From Bog-473 sp963782415 (GTDB lineage Bacteria; Actinomycetota; Acidimicrobiia; Acidimicrobiales; RAAP-2), in assembly GCA_963782415.1 (NCBI GenBank), contig CAWAJT010000004.1, forward strand, positions 1 through 64,000: DNA of 64,000 bases, read 5' to 3'. Positions within the stretch are counted from its first letter, which is position 1. Each line of letters begins with the position of its first letter. Under the pieces are notes generated by a model. The model worked only from the letters and a program-made list of their open reading frames with translations. It did no database searches and was not told the origin of the DNA. A program made the position numbers and the translations under genes. Shown here in pieces: positions 53,831-62,552 of this stretch.

Positions 53831-54723
53831 CACCGCCGTCGACCACGGTGACTCTGACGGGAACCGGCGTCCCACTCCCGGCTCCGGGTCGCGCCGGAGC
53901 GGGCACCCTCGTGCGGTACGGAGACGTCGCGCTGCAGTTCGACGCTGGCCGAGGCACCGTACTGCGCCTCGCGGAAGCGATGATGCCGACCAGTCGGCTG
54001 ACTGTGCTGTTCCTCACCCATGCGCACCTTGACCACGTCGTCGACGTGGCCGACCTCGCTATGACCCGATGGATCTTTGACCCCCTCGACCCGAGCGAAC
54101 CGCTCGTGATAGTGGCGCCAGAGGGCCCGACCGCGGAGTTCGCTCGTCACCTCTTTGATCCGTACGAAGGAGACATCGCAGCACGGACCGCCGAGCTGCT
54201 CCCTGGCCCTCCAACCATTGCACTGCACAGTTTCGCAGTGTCGTCCGCACCGACCGTCGTGTGGCGGAGCGCCGACGGAACCGTCACGGTCGACGCCGTC
54301 GCCGTGCATCACGAACCATGCGATGACGCCGTCGCATATCGAGTGAGGACGCCGACGGGTATCGTGGTCGTTTCCGGCGACACACGGGTGTGTGAAGAAG
54401 TCGAGTTGTTTGCTGCAGGGGCCGACATCGTCGTACACGAGGCTTGTCGCAAGGATCTGCTGCAGGGCCCGCTCGCCGCCTACGACTACGAGCGGATGCT
54501 CGACTACCACGCGGACACCATCGAGCTCGGTGCCATGGCGCAGCGCATCGCCGTTCCGCACCTCGTGCTGACGCACCTGATCCCACCTCCAACGAGTGAG
54601 GGTGGCGCCGAGCTGTTCGCGGAGGACGTCCGTGCCGGTGGATTCACCGGAGAACTCACTGTTGGCCACGACCTTTGTACTGTCACTGCTCCAGCGACCT
54701 TGCTGTACGTCTCCGACCCTTGA
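53827..54723 (+). CDS. Metallo-beta-lactamase-fold hydrolase (RNase Z/arylsulfatase-like subgroup)
   Basis: A 298-residue MBL-fold enzyme. The zinc motif is TVLFLTHAHLDHVVDVADLA (HxHxDH). Further ligands are in DAVAVHHEPCDDAVAYRV, IVVVSGDTRVCEEVELFA (Asp) and VPHLVLTHLIPPP (His). The ATG overlaps the stop of the second CMD gene. It probably hydrolyses a lactone or ester arising in the pathway, though the subgroup also contains phosphodiesterases. Confidence 0.85.
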   Translation: MTPPSTTVTLTGTGVPLPAPGRAGAGTLVRYGDVALQFDAGRGTVLRLAEAMMPTSRLTVLFLTHAHLDHVVDVADLAMTRWIFDPLDPSEPLVIVAPEGPTAEFARHLFDPYEGDIAARTAELLPGPPTIALHSFAVSSAPTVVWRSADGTVTVDAVAVHHEPCDDAVAYRVRTPTGIVVVSGDTRVCEEVELFAAGADIVVHEACRKDLLQGPLAAYDYERMLDYHADTIELGAMAQRIAVPHLVLTHLIPPPTSEGGAELFAEDVRAGGFTGELTVGHDLCTVTAPATLLYVSDP

Positions 54724-54739
54724 ATCCGAGAGGAGAACC

Positions 54740-55177
54740 ATGATGACGACCGACACGGACCTTTCGCGCCGCTTCGACTGGGACCCGGAACGTCGGGCAT
54801 TCCTCGATGACCATGTCTGGGCGGTGTTGGCAACAGGGAGGGACGACGGCTCCCCCCAACAGTCGATGGTTGGTTACGTGGTCGATGAGGACGGCCGTCT
54901 GATCATCTCCGTGAAGTCGTATACGGCCAAGTGGAAGAACGTCTCGCGTCAACCTCGGGTCTCACTGACCGTGCCCGACGGCCGTCAACACCTCGTGGTC
55001 TATGGCACCGCCGAGGCGATCGACTCCGACCCGCTGCGTGCCGAGCTGACGGCGGACGTCTTCGCCGCCTTGTTCGGCGGCGAGCGATCGGACCCGGCGG
55101 ACCTGGTCGAGACACTGGATTTGCAACAGCGCACAGTGCTACGGATCACACCGGTCAAGGCGATGTTCCAGGCCTGA
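54740..55177 (+). CDS. PPOX-class flavin/F420-type oxidoreductase
   Basis: A 145-residue split-barrel protein of the pyridoxamine 5'-phosphate oxidase superfamily. Typical strands are DHVWAVLATGRDDGSPQQSM, GYVVDEDGRLIISVKSYTAK and NVSRQPRVSLTVPDGRQHLV, where the KxxN segment binds the flavin or F420 phosphate. In actinobacteria such proteins often use F420. GAGAGGAGAACC precedes the ATG. It is the last gene of the CMD-CMD-MBL-PPOX operon, 16 bp after the MBL gene. Likely a reductase step. Confidence 0.85.
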   Translation: MMTTDTDLSRRFDWDPERRAFLDDHVWAVLATGRDDGSPQQSMVGYVVDEDGRLIISVKSYTAKWKNVSRQPRVSLTVPDGRQHLVVYGTAEAIDSDPLRAELTADVFAALFGGERSDPADLVETLDLQQRTVLRITPVKAMFQA

Positions 55178-55426
55178 AGGCCGGAGCGTGCGGCTGAACC
55201 TCACCCATGTCCGGTATCACTCGGTTCAATCGGCAACGCTCCTTGAGCGCCGCCAGAATGACCGGCATGCCACGCTGTGCCTATCGGTGCACGACGAGGG
55301 GCATGAGGAGCCAACCGCCCGGCGTAGGGAGGAATGCCTCACCAGAGGGAAGCGGCCAGTTCAAACACTTACGTCGCATGGAAGTTCTGCAGTCTTCTCG
55401 TTTGCGTTGGTACGTTAGACAGGAGA
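55178..55426. other. Intergenic spacer after the PPOX gene
   Basis: No gene with family motifs is visible. The flanking genes converge. No strong hairpin terminator was identified by eye. Confidence 0.35.
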
Positions 55427-56941
55427 TCAGCCGGTCACGTTCGTCTCAATGGGCGTTAGGGCCTGGTAATTCAAGTTGGCCGCCGAGGAAGGTGGCAGAT
55501 TCGGAGCTTGGAAGTAGCGGTAGCGACTGAGCACCAAAGTGGCCGGAGTACTCGTCAGCGTGGGATCTGTGACCGGAACGGAACCTACTGGTGAGGTCAG
55601 GTTCATCCCATTCTCACCCCACGCGGCCGCATCGCCGGTGCATTGAGCAGGAGACGCTGGGTTACGGTCCTGGTACACAGTGCTGACATTCAGCCCCGTG
55701 ATATCTGTGCTCAGCGACCGAACCGTGAGAAGGGATCCTTGAGCGCCGGAAACCATCTGCCACGAGGTCGGTGCTGTTGACCCCGTCGTGTACGAGATCG
55801 GCTTGACAGAGTCCGGCGCTCCATCAATCGGTACATTGCTGTTCACCGGGTCTGAGTAGGTGAGTCCGCTCGTGCCGGTCACGAAATCGTCCGCACTGCC
55901 GTACCCTGGAAGCCCGGCATGCCCACGCAGTTCGGTGATCGTGTCCTCTCGATTTGGATAGAAGATATCGGTGTTCACCGTGTATTTGTAACTGTTTGCT
56001 CCGATGTACGAGCGAATCGCGCGCACTGGCCCGGAGATGTTTACAACGAATGCACCTTCACCGGGATTGTTCGCGCCACCGTCAAAGGTGTCCTCGCTCC
56101 GACCGCAGGTGTTGGTGACGTAGTAGTGCGTACGCTCGAGAATGTTCGCGTCGTTGGAGCCCCGTGTCGTGATGGCGAGGCCGTTATTGAGCCATCGGTC
56201 GCCGTAGGTCTGCCGATACGACGGAGTGGTGACGGTGGAGTGCTCGGGATTGAAGCCCCATGTGTTGTTCGGAGCCAGCGAGCCCGAGCCCATCTTGTAC
56301 GTGCTTGTGTACGAACCAGAGTCCAGGCTGAAGTTGTACGCGACTCCGTCAGTGCCTGCACCGCCCCCGGTCAAGCTGTCACTGTGAAAGAGGTAGAGGT
56401 ACCCGACCTGAGACGGGGCAAGCGGATCTGTTGCTGTGACCATCTCGCGCGACGAAACGTCGACGCCCTCGGGGTCGACAACAGATGCCCCGGCCTGTTG
56501 GCCGGTATCGTTGACCAGGAAAGACAGCTGGTCATTGGTGTCAAAAGTGGGATCGGAGTCGGGTGGGGTGTATGTCCCGCTCGAGGTATAGCCAGCAGTC
56601 AGCGTCGCTGGGGGTGTGTAGACCAGCATCTTGTACGGCGTCGTTGTGCCGTACAGGGTCGGATAGCTCGACGGCGGCAGATGGTAGATCTGACCTGGGC
56701 TCACATAGTCACGCTGATCGACCTGTACGGGTACCTGATGCCATGCTTTCCCGTCCCAGGCAAAACCCACAATGTGCATCGGGTTCGTGCCGAGCAGCTT
56801 GGGCAACGCGCTGCCGTCGAGGACCACGGGGTCAGAAGGCCGATTCAGCGTGGCGCCGAACGGTGTACACGCGGCCAGCCCGAAGACGACCAAGGTTGAG
56901 GCCAATACCAAACCAACAACGCGCGACCGCCGCAGCTTCAT
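55427..56941 (-). CDS. Large secreted lipoprotein of unknown function
   Basis: A 504-residue lipoprotein. The N-terminus MKLRRSRVVGLVLASTLVVF is followed by the lipobox GLAAC, so Cys25 should be lipidated. The body is rich in Tyr, Thr, Ser and Asn with beta-type segments, e.g. GFAWDGKAWHQVPVQVDQRD (a motif common in heme/thiosulfate-type beta proteins), DTNDQLSFLVNDTGQQAGAS and REDTITELRGHAGLPGYGSA. I cannot place it in a family. It may be a carbohydrate- or surface-binding protein. It stands alone, divergent from the ABC exporter. Confidence 0.75.
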   Translation of the reverse strand: MKLRRSRVVGLVLASTLVVFGLAACTPFGATLNRPSDPVVLDGSALPKLLGTNPMHIVGFAWDGKAWHQVPVQVDQRDYVSPGQIYHLPPSSYPTLYGTTTPYKMLVYTPPATLTAGYTSSGTYTPPDSDPTFDTNDQLSFLVNDTGQQAGASVVDPEGVDVSSREMVTATDPLAPSQVGYLYLFHSDSLTGGGAGTDGVAYNFSLDSGSYTSTYKMGSGSLAPNNTWGFNPEHSTVTTPSYRQTYGDRWLNNGLAITTRGSNDANILERTHYYVTNTCGRSEDTFDGGANNPGEGAFVVNISGPVRAIRSYIGANSYKYTVNTDIFYPNREDTITELRGHAGLPGYGSADDFVTGTSGLTYSDPVNSNVPIDGAPDSVKPISYTTGSTAPTSWQMVSGAQGSLLTVRSLSTDITGLNVSTVYQDRNPASPAQCTGDAAAWGENGMNLTSPVGSVPVTDPTLTSTPATLVLSRYRYFQAPNLPPSSAANLNYQALTPIETNVTG

Positions 56942-57074
56942 TGTTTCCCCTCCGTCCGGCTCGGGACCAGTATTTCACCTCACCCCGTGCGATGCCCGAC
57001 CCGTGACGAATGGCCTGATCTCGGGGGACCTAGGTCCCTAGCAACACTGGAAGCCGAACGCATCCAATGGACGG

Positions 57075-58031
57075 GTGGACTTGGACACGTCAGCCGTCGC
57101 GACCCAGAGCATGGCACAAGGTCAAATCGACGCGGCGCCGACGCTCCGTCTGCAGGGAGTGACCAAGCACTACCGGGGCGGAGGTGGGATCACAGACGTC
57201 ACCCTCGACGTCAATGCCGGCGACGTCTTCGGATTCCTCGGACCGAATGGGGCTGGGAAGACCACCACGATCCGGCTGTTGCTTGACCTCATTCGCCCAG
57301 ACGCCGGCCAGATCAGTCTCTTCGGACTCGACCTCCGTCAAAACAGCGTGGCTATCAGACGTCGCGTTGGCTACCTGCCCGGTGACCTGGCCCTGTACGA
57401 CCACCTCAGCGCTCGTGAGCTGCTCACGCACTTTTGCCACCTCAGGCACGGGCCACCGTGGTGTGACGTCATGAGCTGGGTGGACCGCTTCGAACTGGAG
57501 CTCGACAGGCAGATTCGCACGCTCTCGAAAGGAAATCGCCAGAAAGTGGGTCTCGTGCAGGCATTTATGGGACAGCCGGAGCTCCTCGTTCTCGATGAAC
57601 CGACTTCCGGCCTCGACCCCCTGATGCAGCAACAGGTCCATGCGGCCATTGGCGAAGCTGCCGCTGAAGGAAGGACCGTCTTCTTGTCATCGCACGTGCT
57701 CTCTGAAGTCGGGCGAGCTGCCGACCGTGTCGGCTTGATCCGAGACGGACGCGTAATTGCCGTCAAGCCGGTGGACGAGCTGCGTGGTCGCTTACTGCAT
57801 CTCGTCGACGTCCAGTTCGCCGAGGTGGTTGACCCGCGCGTCCTCGGCGCGATTCCAGGGACCGGTTCAGTGGAGCGCCGGGGTGACGGCCTGCACCTTG
57901 AGATCCACGGATCATTGGATCCACTCATCAAGGAATTGTCCAGACATCGGCTCGCGGAACTCTCGATCCGCGAGCCGGATCTCGAGGAGACATTCCTCAA
58001 CTTTTACGAGGCATCCGATGCGCACGCGTGA
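57075..58031 (+). CDS. ABC exporter ATP-binding protein
   Basis: A 318-residue ATPase of the DrrA/CcmA-like (ABC-2) class. Walker A is FGFLGPNGAGKTTTIRLLLD, the Q-loop region is YLPGDLALYDHLSARELLTH, the signature LSKGNRQKVGLVQAFMGQPE deviates from LSGGQ to LSKGN, Walker B is LLVLDEPTSGLDPLMQQQVH, and the switch His is in FLSSHVLSEVGRA. A C-terminal regulatory domain ends LEETFLNFYEASDAHA. It overlaps the permease gene by 14 bp. Likely function: export of a drug or lipid-like compound. Confidence 0.93.
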   Translation: MDLDTSAVATQSMAQGQIDAAPTLRLQGVTKHYRGGGGITDVTLDVNAGDVFGFLGPNGAGKTTTIRLLLDLIRPDAGQISLFGLDLRQNSVAIRRRVGYLPGDLALYDHLSARELLTHFCHLRHGPPWCDVMSWVDRFELELDRQIRTLSKGNRQKVGLVQAFMGQPELLVLDEPTSGLDPLMQQQVHAAIGEAAAEGRTVFLSSHVLSEVGRAADRVGLIRDGRVIAVKPVDELRGRLLHLVDVQFAEVVDPRVLGAIPGTGSVERRGDGLHLEIHGSLDPLIKELSRHRLAELSIREPDLEETFLNFYEASDAHA

Positions 58032-58839
58032 CCATCATCCAGCTGTGTTGCATTCGGTCTTCGAGCGCACCTTCCACGAGGAGCGTCGCGCTCTGGTTGG
58101 TTGGACAGCAGGATTGATGGCGCTCGCTCTGGCGATGCTGGCGCTGTACCCGACCATCCGAGGTAACCACCAGTTCTCCCAGCTATTCGATTCCTATCCC
58201 AACGCCTTCAAGTCGATGTTCGGCATCTCGGACTACACCAGCGGTCCCGGCTATCTCCGCGCCGAGATCTTCTCGCTTTCGGCGCCTCTCCTCCTGAGCA
58301 TCTTCGCAATCCTCTGGGGGTCCGACCTGACGGCGGGGGAAGAGCAGCGGATGACCGTCGACGTCCTGATGGCAAATCCGATCTCACGTCGACGGGTGGT
58401 ACTCGAGAAGGAGGCGGCACTCGTCGTTGGCACGGCTATCGCGAGCGCAGGGCTCTGGTTGGTCCTGGTCGTCGGAGATTCCCTCGTAGGGCTCCACGTC
58501 GCCGTAGCGGACCTGACCGCTGCGGTGTTCGCATCGTGGCTCGTTGCAGTGGTCTTCGGGACGATCGCAACGGCCGTGGGCGCGGCCACGGGCCGGCGCA
58601 GCGTGGCGCGCGGCATCGGTGCCCTCGTCGCCGTGGTCGCCTATCTGCTCAGCTCGTTGGCGGAACTCGTGCACTGGCTCCAATACGTACGCCCGGTTTC
58701 GCCTTGGTACCACGCGATCGGGGTTGACCCTCTCGGAGCTGGTTTCCAGATTCTGCATCTGCTGTTCCTGGCTGCGATCGCCGTCGTCGCTGCGGGAGTG
58801 GCTCTCGCCTCGTTCGACCATCGCGACCTGGGAACGTAG
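58018..58839 (+). CDS. ABC exporter permease (ABC-2 type)
   Basis: A 273-residue membrane protein with six hydrophobic helices (LVGWTAGLMALALAMLALYP; ALVVGTAIASAGLWLVLVVG; IGALVAVVAYLLSSLAELVH; ILHLLFLAAIAVVAAGVALA) and the extracytoplasmic loop FKSMFGISDYTSGPGYLRAE found in ABC-2 permeases. Its ATG lies inside the end of the ATPase gene, so the two are translationally coupled and form one transporter. Confidence 0.9.
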   Translation: MRTRDHHPAVLHSVFERTFHEERRALVGWTAGLMALALAMLALYPTIRGNHQFSQLFDSYPNAFKSMFGISDYTSGPGYLRAEIFSLSAPLLLSIFAILWGSDLTAGEEQRMTVDVLMANPISRRRVVLEKEAALVVGTAIASAGLWLVLVVGDSLVGLHVAVADLTAAVFASWLVAVVFGTIATAVGAATGRRSVARGIGALVAVVAYLLSSLAELVHWLQYVRPVSPWYHAIGVDPLGAGFQILHLLFLAAIAVVAAGVALASFDHRDLGT

Positions 58840-59152
58840 GTCTCACAATGGTGTCCCATCCAGGCGGTGACTCCCCGGCGCGCGCCATTGAGATGCGTTC
58901 CCGCTCTTTCTACGGTTGATCGCGCACAATCTCTGGTCTCCAACAATTGAGTTCCCAGTCCGGTCCCCGGGTGAACAGTCCCGGCTGCCATGACTGCTTC
59001 CCGGATGGAGCAATGCCAGAGAAGAGCAAGGCGGAACGGGGTCCCTATCCGTCCGAGTTCCGGGAGCGGCCGGGCGGATGGTGCTGGCTTACCGAGTCGA
59101 GTACCCCTCAAAAGAAAATATGCCATCGAGTCGATCGCGACGGAGCGAGCGA
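58840..59152. other. Spacer between convergent exporter and cation ATPase genes
   Basis: Three hundred bases without a supported gene, between convergent operons. I could not identify a clear terminator. Confidence 0.35.
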
Positions 59153-61856
59153 TCAACCACGTGGCTCCTTCGACAGCGGGTCAGTGGACCGAGCTCCGTG
59201 GACGCGACGAATCCACTTTTCGAGTTCGACCGCAATGAACACAACGGTCGACGCCATGAGGACGTATGTCAGCTCGACCGCATTCAGTGCAGTGGTGTGG
59301 AACACCGAATGAAATGGCGGGAAGTAGACGATCACCAGTTGGGCGACCAGAGTGAGAGCAACTCCGATGAACAGCCACGGATTGGTCCCGACGGGCAGCT
59401 TGAACGTGCTTCGGCGCTCGGATCGCACCGCGAGACTGTGCCCGAGCTGGAGAAGGGCGAGGGTGGTGAAGACCATGGTCTGCCAGGGCCAATGCTGTGT
59501 TCGCCGCGATGGCCTCCATGCTCAGGACGACCGCAGCCATGAGAACACCGACCCAGAGCACGTGCTGCCAGAGTCCTTGGGCGAGCAGTGATTCGTTCCG
59601 GGGGCGGGGCGGGTTTCGCATTGCGTCTGGTTCCACCGGTTCGAGCCCTAGCGCCAGGGCCGGGAGGCCGTCGGTCACAAGGTTCATCCAAAGGATTTGG
59701 ACCGCGATGAGGGGAATCGGCAGCCCGATCAGCGGAGCGAGGAGCATCGCCCAGAGTTCCCCCGAATTCGTGCTTAGGAGGTAGCGGACGACGCGTCGAA
59801 TGTTGTCATAGATTCTTCGTCCCTCTTCGACCGCCCGGACGATCGTGGCGAAGTTGTCGTCTGTGAGCACCATGTCAGCCGCTTGTTTGCTGACGTCCGT
59901 CCCCGTCAGACCCATCGCGACACCGATGTCTGCCCTGCGGAGCGCCGGGGCGTCGTTGACGCCATCTCCGGTCATGGCCACGACCGCATTCTGCGCTTGC
60001 CACGCCGCCACGATGCGCAACTTGTCCGAAGGGCTGACCCGGGCGTAGATATCGATGTCGGCCACCCGATTGCGGAGCGTGACGTCATCCATGTCGGCCA
60101 ATTCGTTCCCAGTCGTGATCGCGATGTCGGGTCCACCAAGACCGATCCGGTAGGCAATGGCGGCGACGGTGGCCGGATGGTCGCCAGTGATCACAACGGC
60201 CTTCATTCCAGCTGCCCTACACGCAGCAACGGCGCCGGCCGCTTCGGGACGGGGTGAATCGGCGATGCCGACCAGGCCGACCAAACAGAGATCGTGCTCG
60301 ACTTCGAGAGGCGCCTCTGGTGTCGATCGGTCCGCGACGGCGAGGACGCGCAGACCTTCTGAGGCCCAGGTCTCGGCCACGTTCCGGACCTCCTTGATGG
60401 ACTCGGTGCCGGCAAGCATGGGGAGGACCGCTTCGAGCGCGCCCTTGGCAGCCGTGTCGAATCCCGAGGGACCTTCGTGGAGTGTGGTCATCCGACGTCG
60501 CTCGGCGTCAAATGGCAGCTCTTCGATGCGGGGCCGTTCTCGACGCGCCGCGTCCATCTCGACTCCGAGTTTCCCGCCCAACGCCAGCAGGGCACCCTCA
60601 GTCGGGTCTCCGACCAACTGCCAAGGGGCACCGGGAAGGTCCGGGGCACGGAGATGGGCGTCGTTGCACAGGACCGCCGCCACGGCGAGCCGGCTGAGAA
60701 AAGGATCTGAACCTGGCGCGACGTCGCCGACAACAGTGCCTTCGGGTGCATAGCCCTGACCGGAGCAGCGATATTCGCCTACAGGTGTCCAAATCCGTTC
60801 GGCGAGCATCTGGTTCTGGGTCAGGGTCCCCGTCTTGTCGGTGCAGATGACGCTGACCGACCCGAGCGTCTCGACCGCCACGAGCTTGCGAACCAGAGCA
60901 TTTCGATCCGCCATCCGGCGTGCCCCAAGCGCGAGGGCGACGGTGATGATGGCTGGAAGGCCTTCGGGTATCGCTGCCACCGCCAGGCTGACCGCGGTGA
61001 GGAACATGTCACGGGCCGGCTCTCCGCGGACGAGCCCGAGGACGAACACGAGGAGGCAGATGACGGCGGCGCCCACCGCCATCCAGCGCGCCAGTGCGGT
61101 CAGCCGTGCTTGGAGGGGCGTGGGAACCTCGCTTCGGACCTCGAGAAGTCCGGCGATCTGACCGAGCTCGGTTCGCATACCGGTGGCGACCACGATCCCG
61201 ACGCCGCGGCCGAATGTCACGGCCGTTCCTTTGAACGCCATGTTGTGCCGGTCAGCAATCGAGGCGTTCTCCGGTGCCGGCAGGTAGTTAGCATCCTTCG
61301 GCGACGGCTCGGATTCTCCAGTCAGGGCCGCCTCGGCCACCCGAAGTGAACGGGTCTCGATCAGACGAAGATCGGCGGCGACCAGGTCGCCGCTCGCCAA
61401 CTCGACCACGTCGCCGAGCACGACCTCGGCCGTCGTGACCGATTGTCGTTGCCCATCCCTGCGAACAGTGACAACACCAGCGTCGAGCTCCTTGAGCGCT
61501 TCGAGTGCGCGTTCTGCTCGGAATTCTTGCACGAACCCAACAAGTGCGTTGAGTACCACAATGATGGCGATCACGACGGTGTCGGCGATCTCTCCGGTGA
61601 GACCGGTCACGATTCCCGCCGCCATCAAGATGACCACCATCGCATTCGCGAATTGGCGCAAGAGCAGCCTCCAGGCGGAAGGGCCGGACTCGCTGGAGAG
61701 CTCGTTGGGCCCAAGGCGCTCGAGACGGCGGAATGCTTCAGCCGCCGTGAGTCCAGCGCTCACGTCAACCCCGAGTGCGAGCGCCAGTGTGGCGAGATCG
61801 AGTTCCCATGGGCACTCAACACTCGGGGTTGGTGCTGTCGTGCCGACCTCGTCCAC
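59153..61856 (-). CDS. P-type cation-transporting ATPase (Ca2+/PMR1-like), one frameshift
   Basis: A P2-type ATPase of about 900 residues. In order: cation_ATPase_N (WELDLATLALALGVDVSAGL), actuator TGES (AEAALTGESEPSPKDANYLP), helix 4 AVAAIPEGLPAIITVALALG, phosphorylation site SVICTDKTGTLTQNQMLAER, nucleotide domain, and hinge VAMTGDGVNDAPALRRADIG. Helix 6 reads QILWMNLVTDGLPALALGLE, where Asn and Asp are Ca2+ ligands. The last helices are in another frame (WQTMVFTTLALLQLGHSLAV, then NPWLFIGVALTLVAQLVIVY), so one surplus G sits near 59,485. Ca2+ or Mn2+ export is likely. Confidence 0.9.
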
Positions 61857-62349
61857 GCGACTCCTCTCGCCTCAGGATGCCCCAACACAATGGGCCAGGT
61901 CCATCGCTCGACAATTCCCCTGGTCTGCGGCCTTCCTTACCTGGTGTGGCGGCGCCAGCCGTGGTCGCTGTGCGACATTGCGCTCAGCCCCTCAGCAATC
62001 GAGGATTCCCATCCGCCGAGGCGTAGTGACGCGAAGCGCGGCTTCGCTCCCGAGTAGCCGAGTCTCGGCATGGACACACCTCCGTCGTCGCCCCGCACCA
62101 GCGTCCCTTACGTGTGCCGGAGATCGCGGAAACCCGGTCCTCGCAGTTGGTCGTTGTGAATCGCCAGTACCCGGGTGCGCTTGCTGATGAGCCTGCTCAG
62201 CAGAGCCGTTCTTGGCCAGTTCTTCCCTGCCGGCCTCCGGTCAGTACCTACCCGGAACGGGCCCTGGTCAGCGTCGCGCACCGGCAAATCGCCAGTACGG
62301 GTCACTCGATCCACCGATTTGAGCGCTGCCCAACCTACCGTAGAAGGGC
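61857..62349. other. Gene-poor spacer upstream of the cation ATPase
   Basis: Divergent region of nearly 500 bp. Open frames here are antisense-type or lack motifs. It should contain the ATPase promoter, but no boxes or operators could be assigned. Confidence 0.4.
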
Positions 62350-62514
62350 ATGGAGGAGGCGAGCGTTACCGCCCGGTGCGTTCGTTGCGGCCGTGCATGC
62401 GAGACGGTGCCACTCGCAGAGCTCCGCGAGTGGATCGTGGATGTCGGAGGGGTTGTGATCTGCCCACCCTGCGCCGAGCAGCAATCGGAAGAGGCAGGCG
62501 GCTCAGTCGCCTAA
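62350..62514 (+). CDS. Small zinc-ribbon protein (54 aa)
   Basis: ATG at 62350 opens a 54-codon frame ending in TAA 62,512-62,514. The product begins MEEASVTARCVRCGRACETV and has a second pair in VVICPPCAEQQSEEAG, so it forms a CxxC-x24-CxxC zinc ribbon. The upstream sequence is GAAGG close to the ATG. Such tiny ribbons often act as accessory nucleic-acid or protein binders. Function is unknown; the paired cysteines in frame argue that it is a real gene. Confidence 0.6.
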   Translation: MEEASVTARCVRCGRACETVPLAELREWIVDVGGVVICPPCAEQQSEEAGGSVA

Positions 62515-62552
62515 GTCCGTCTCGTCCCATCAGCCTGCGTGAGGATGCGTCG

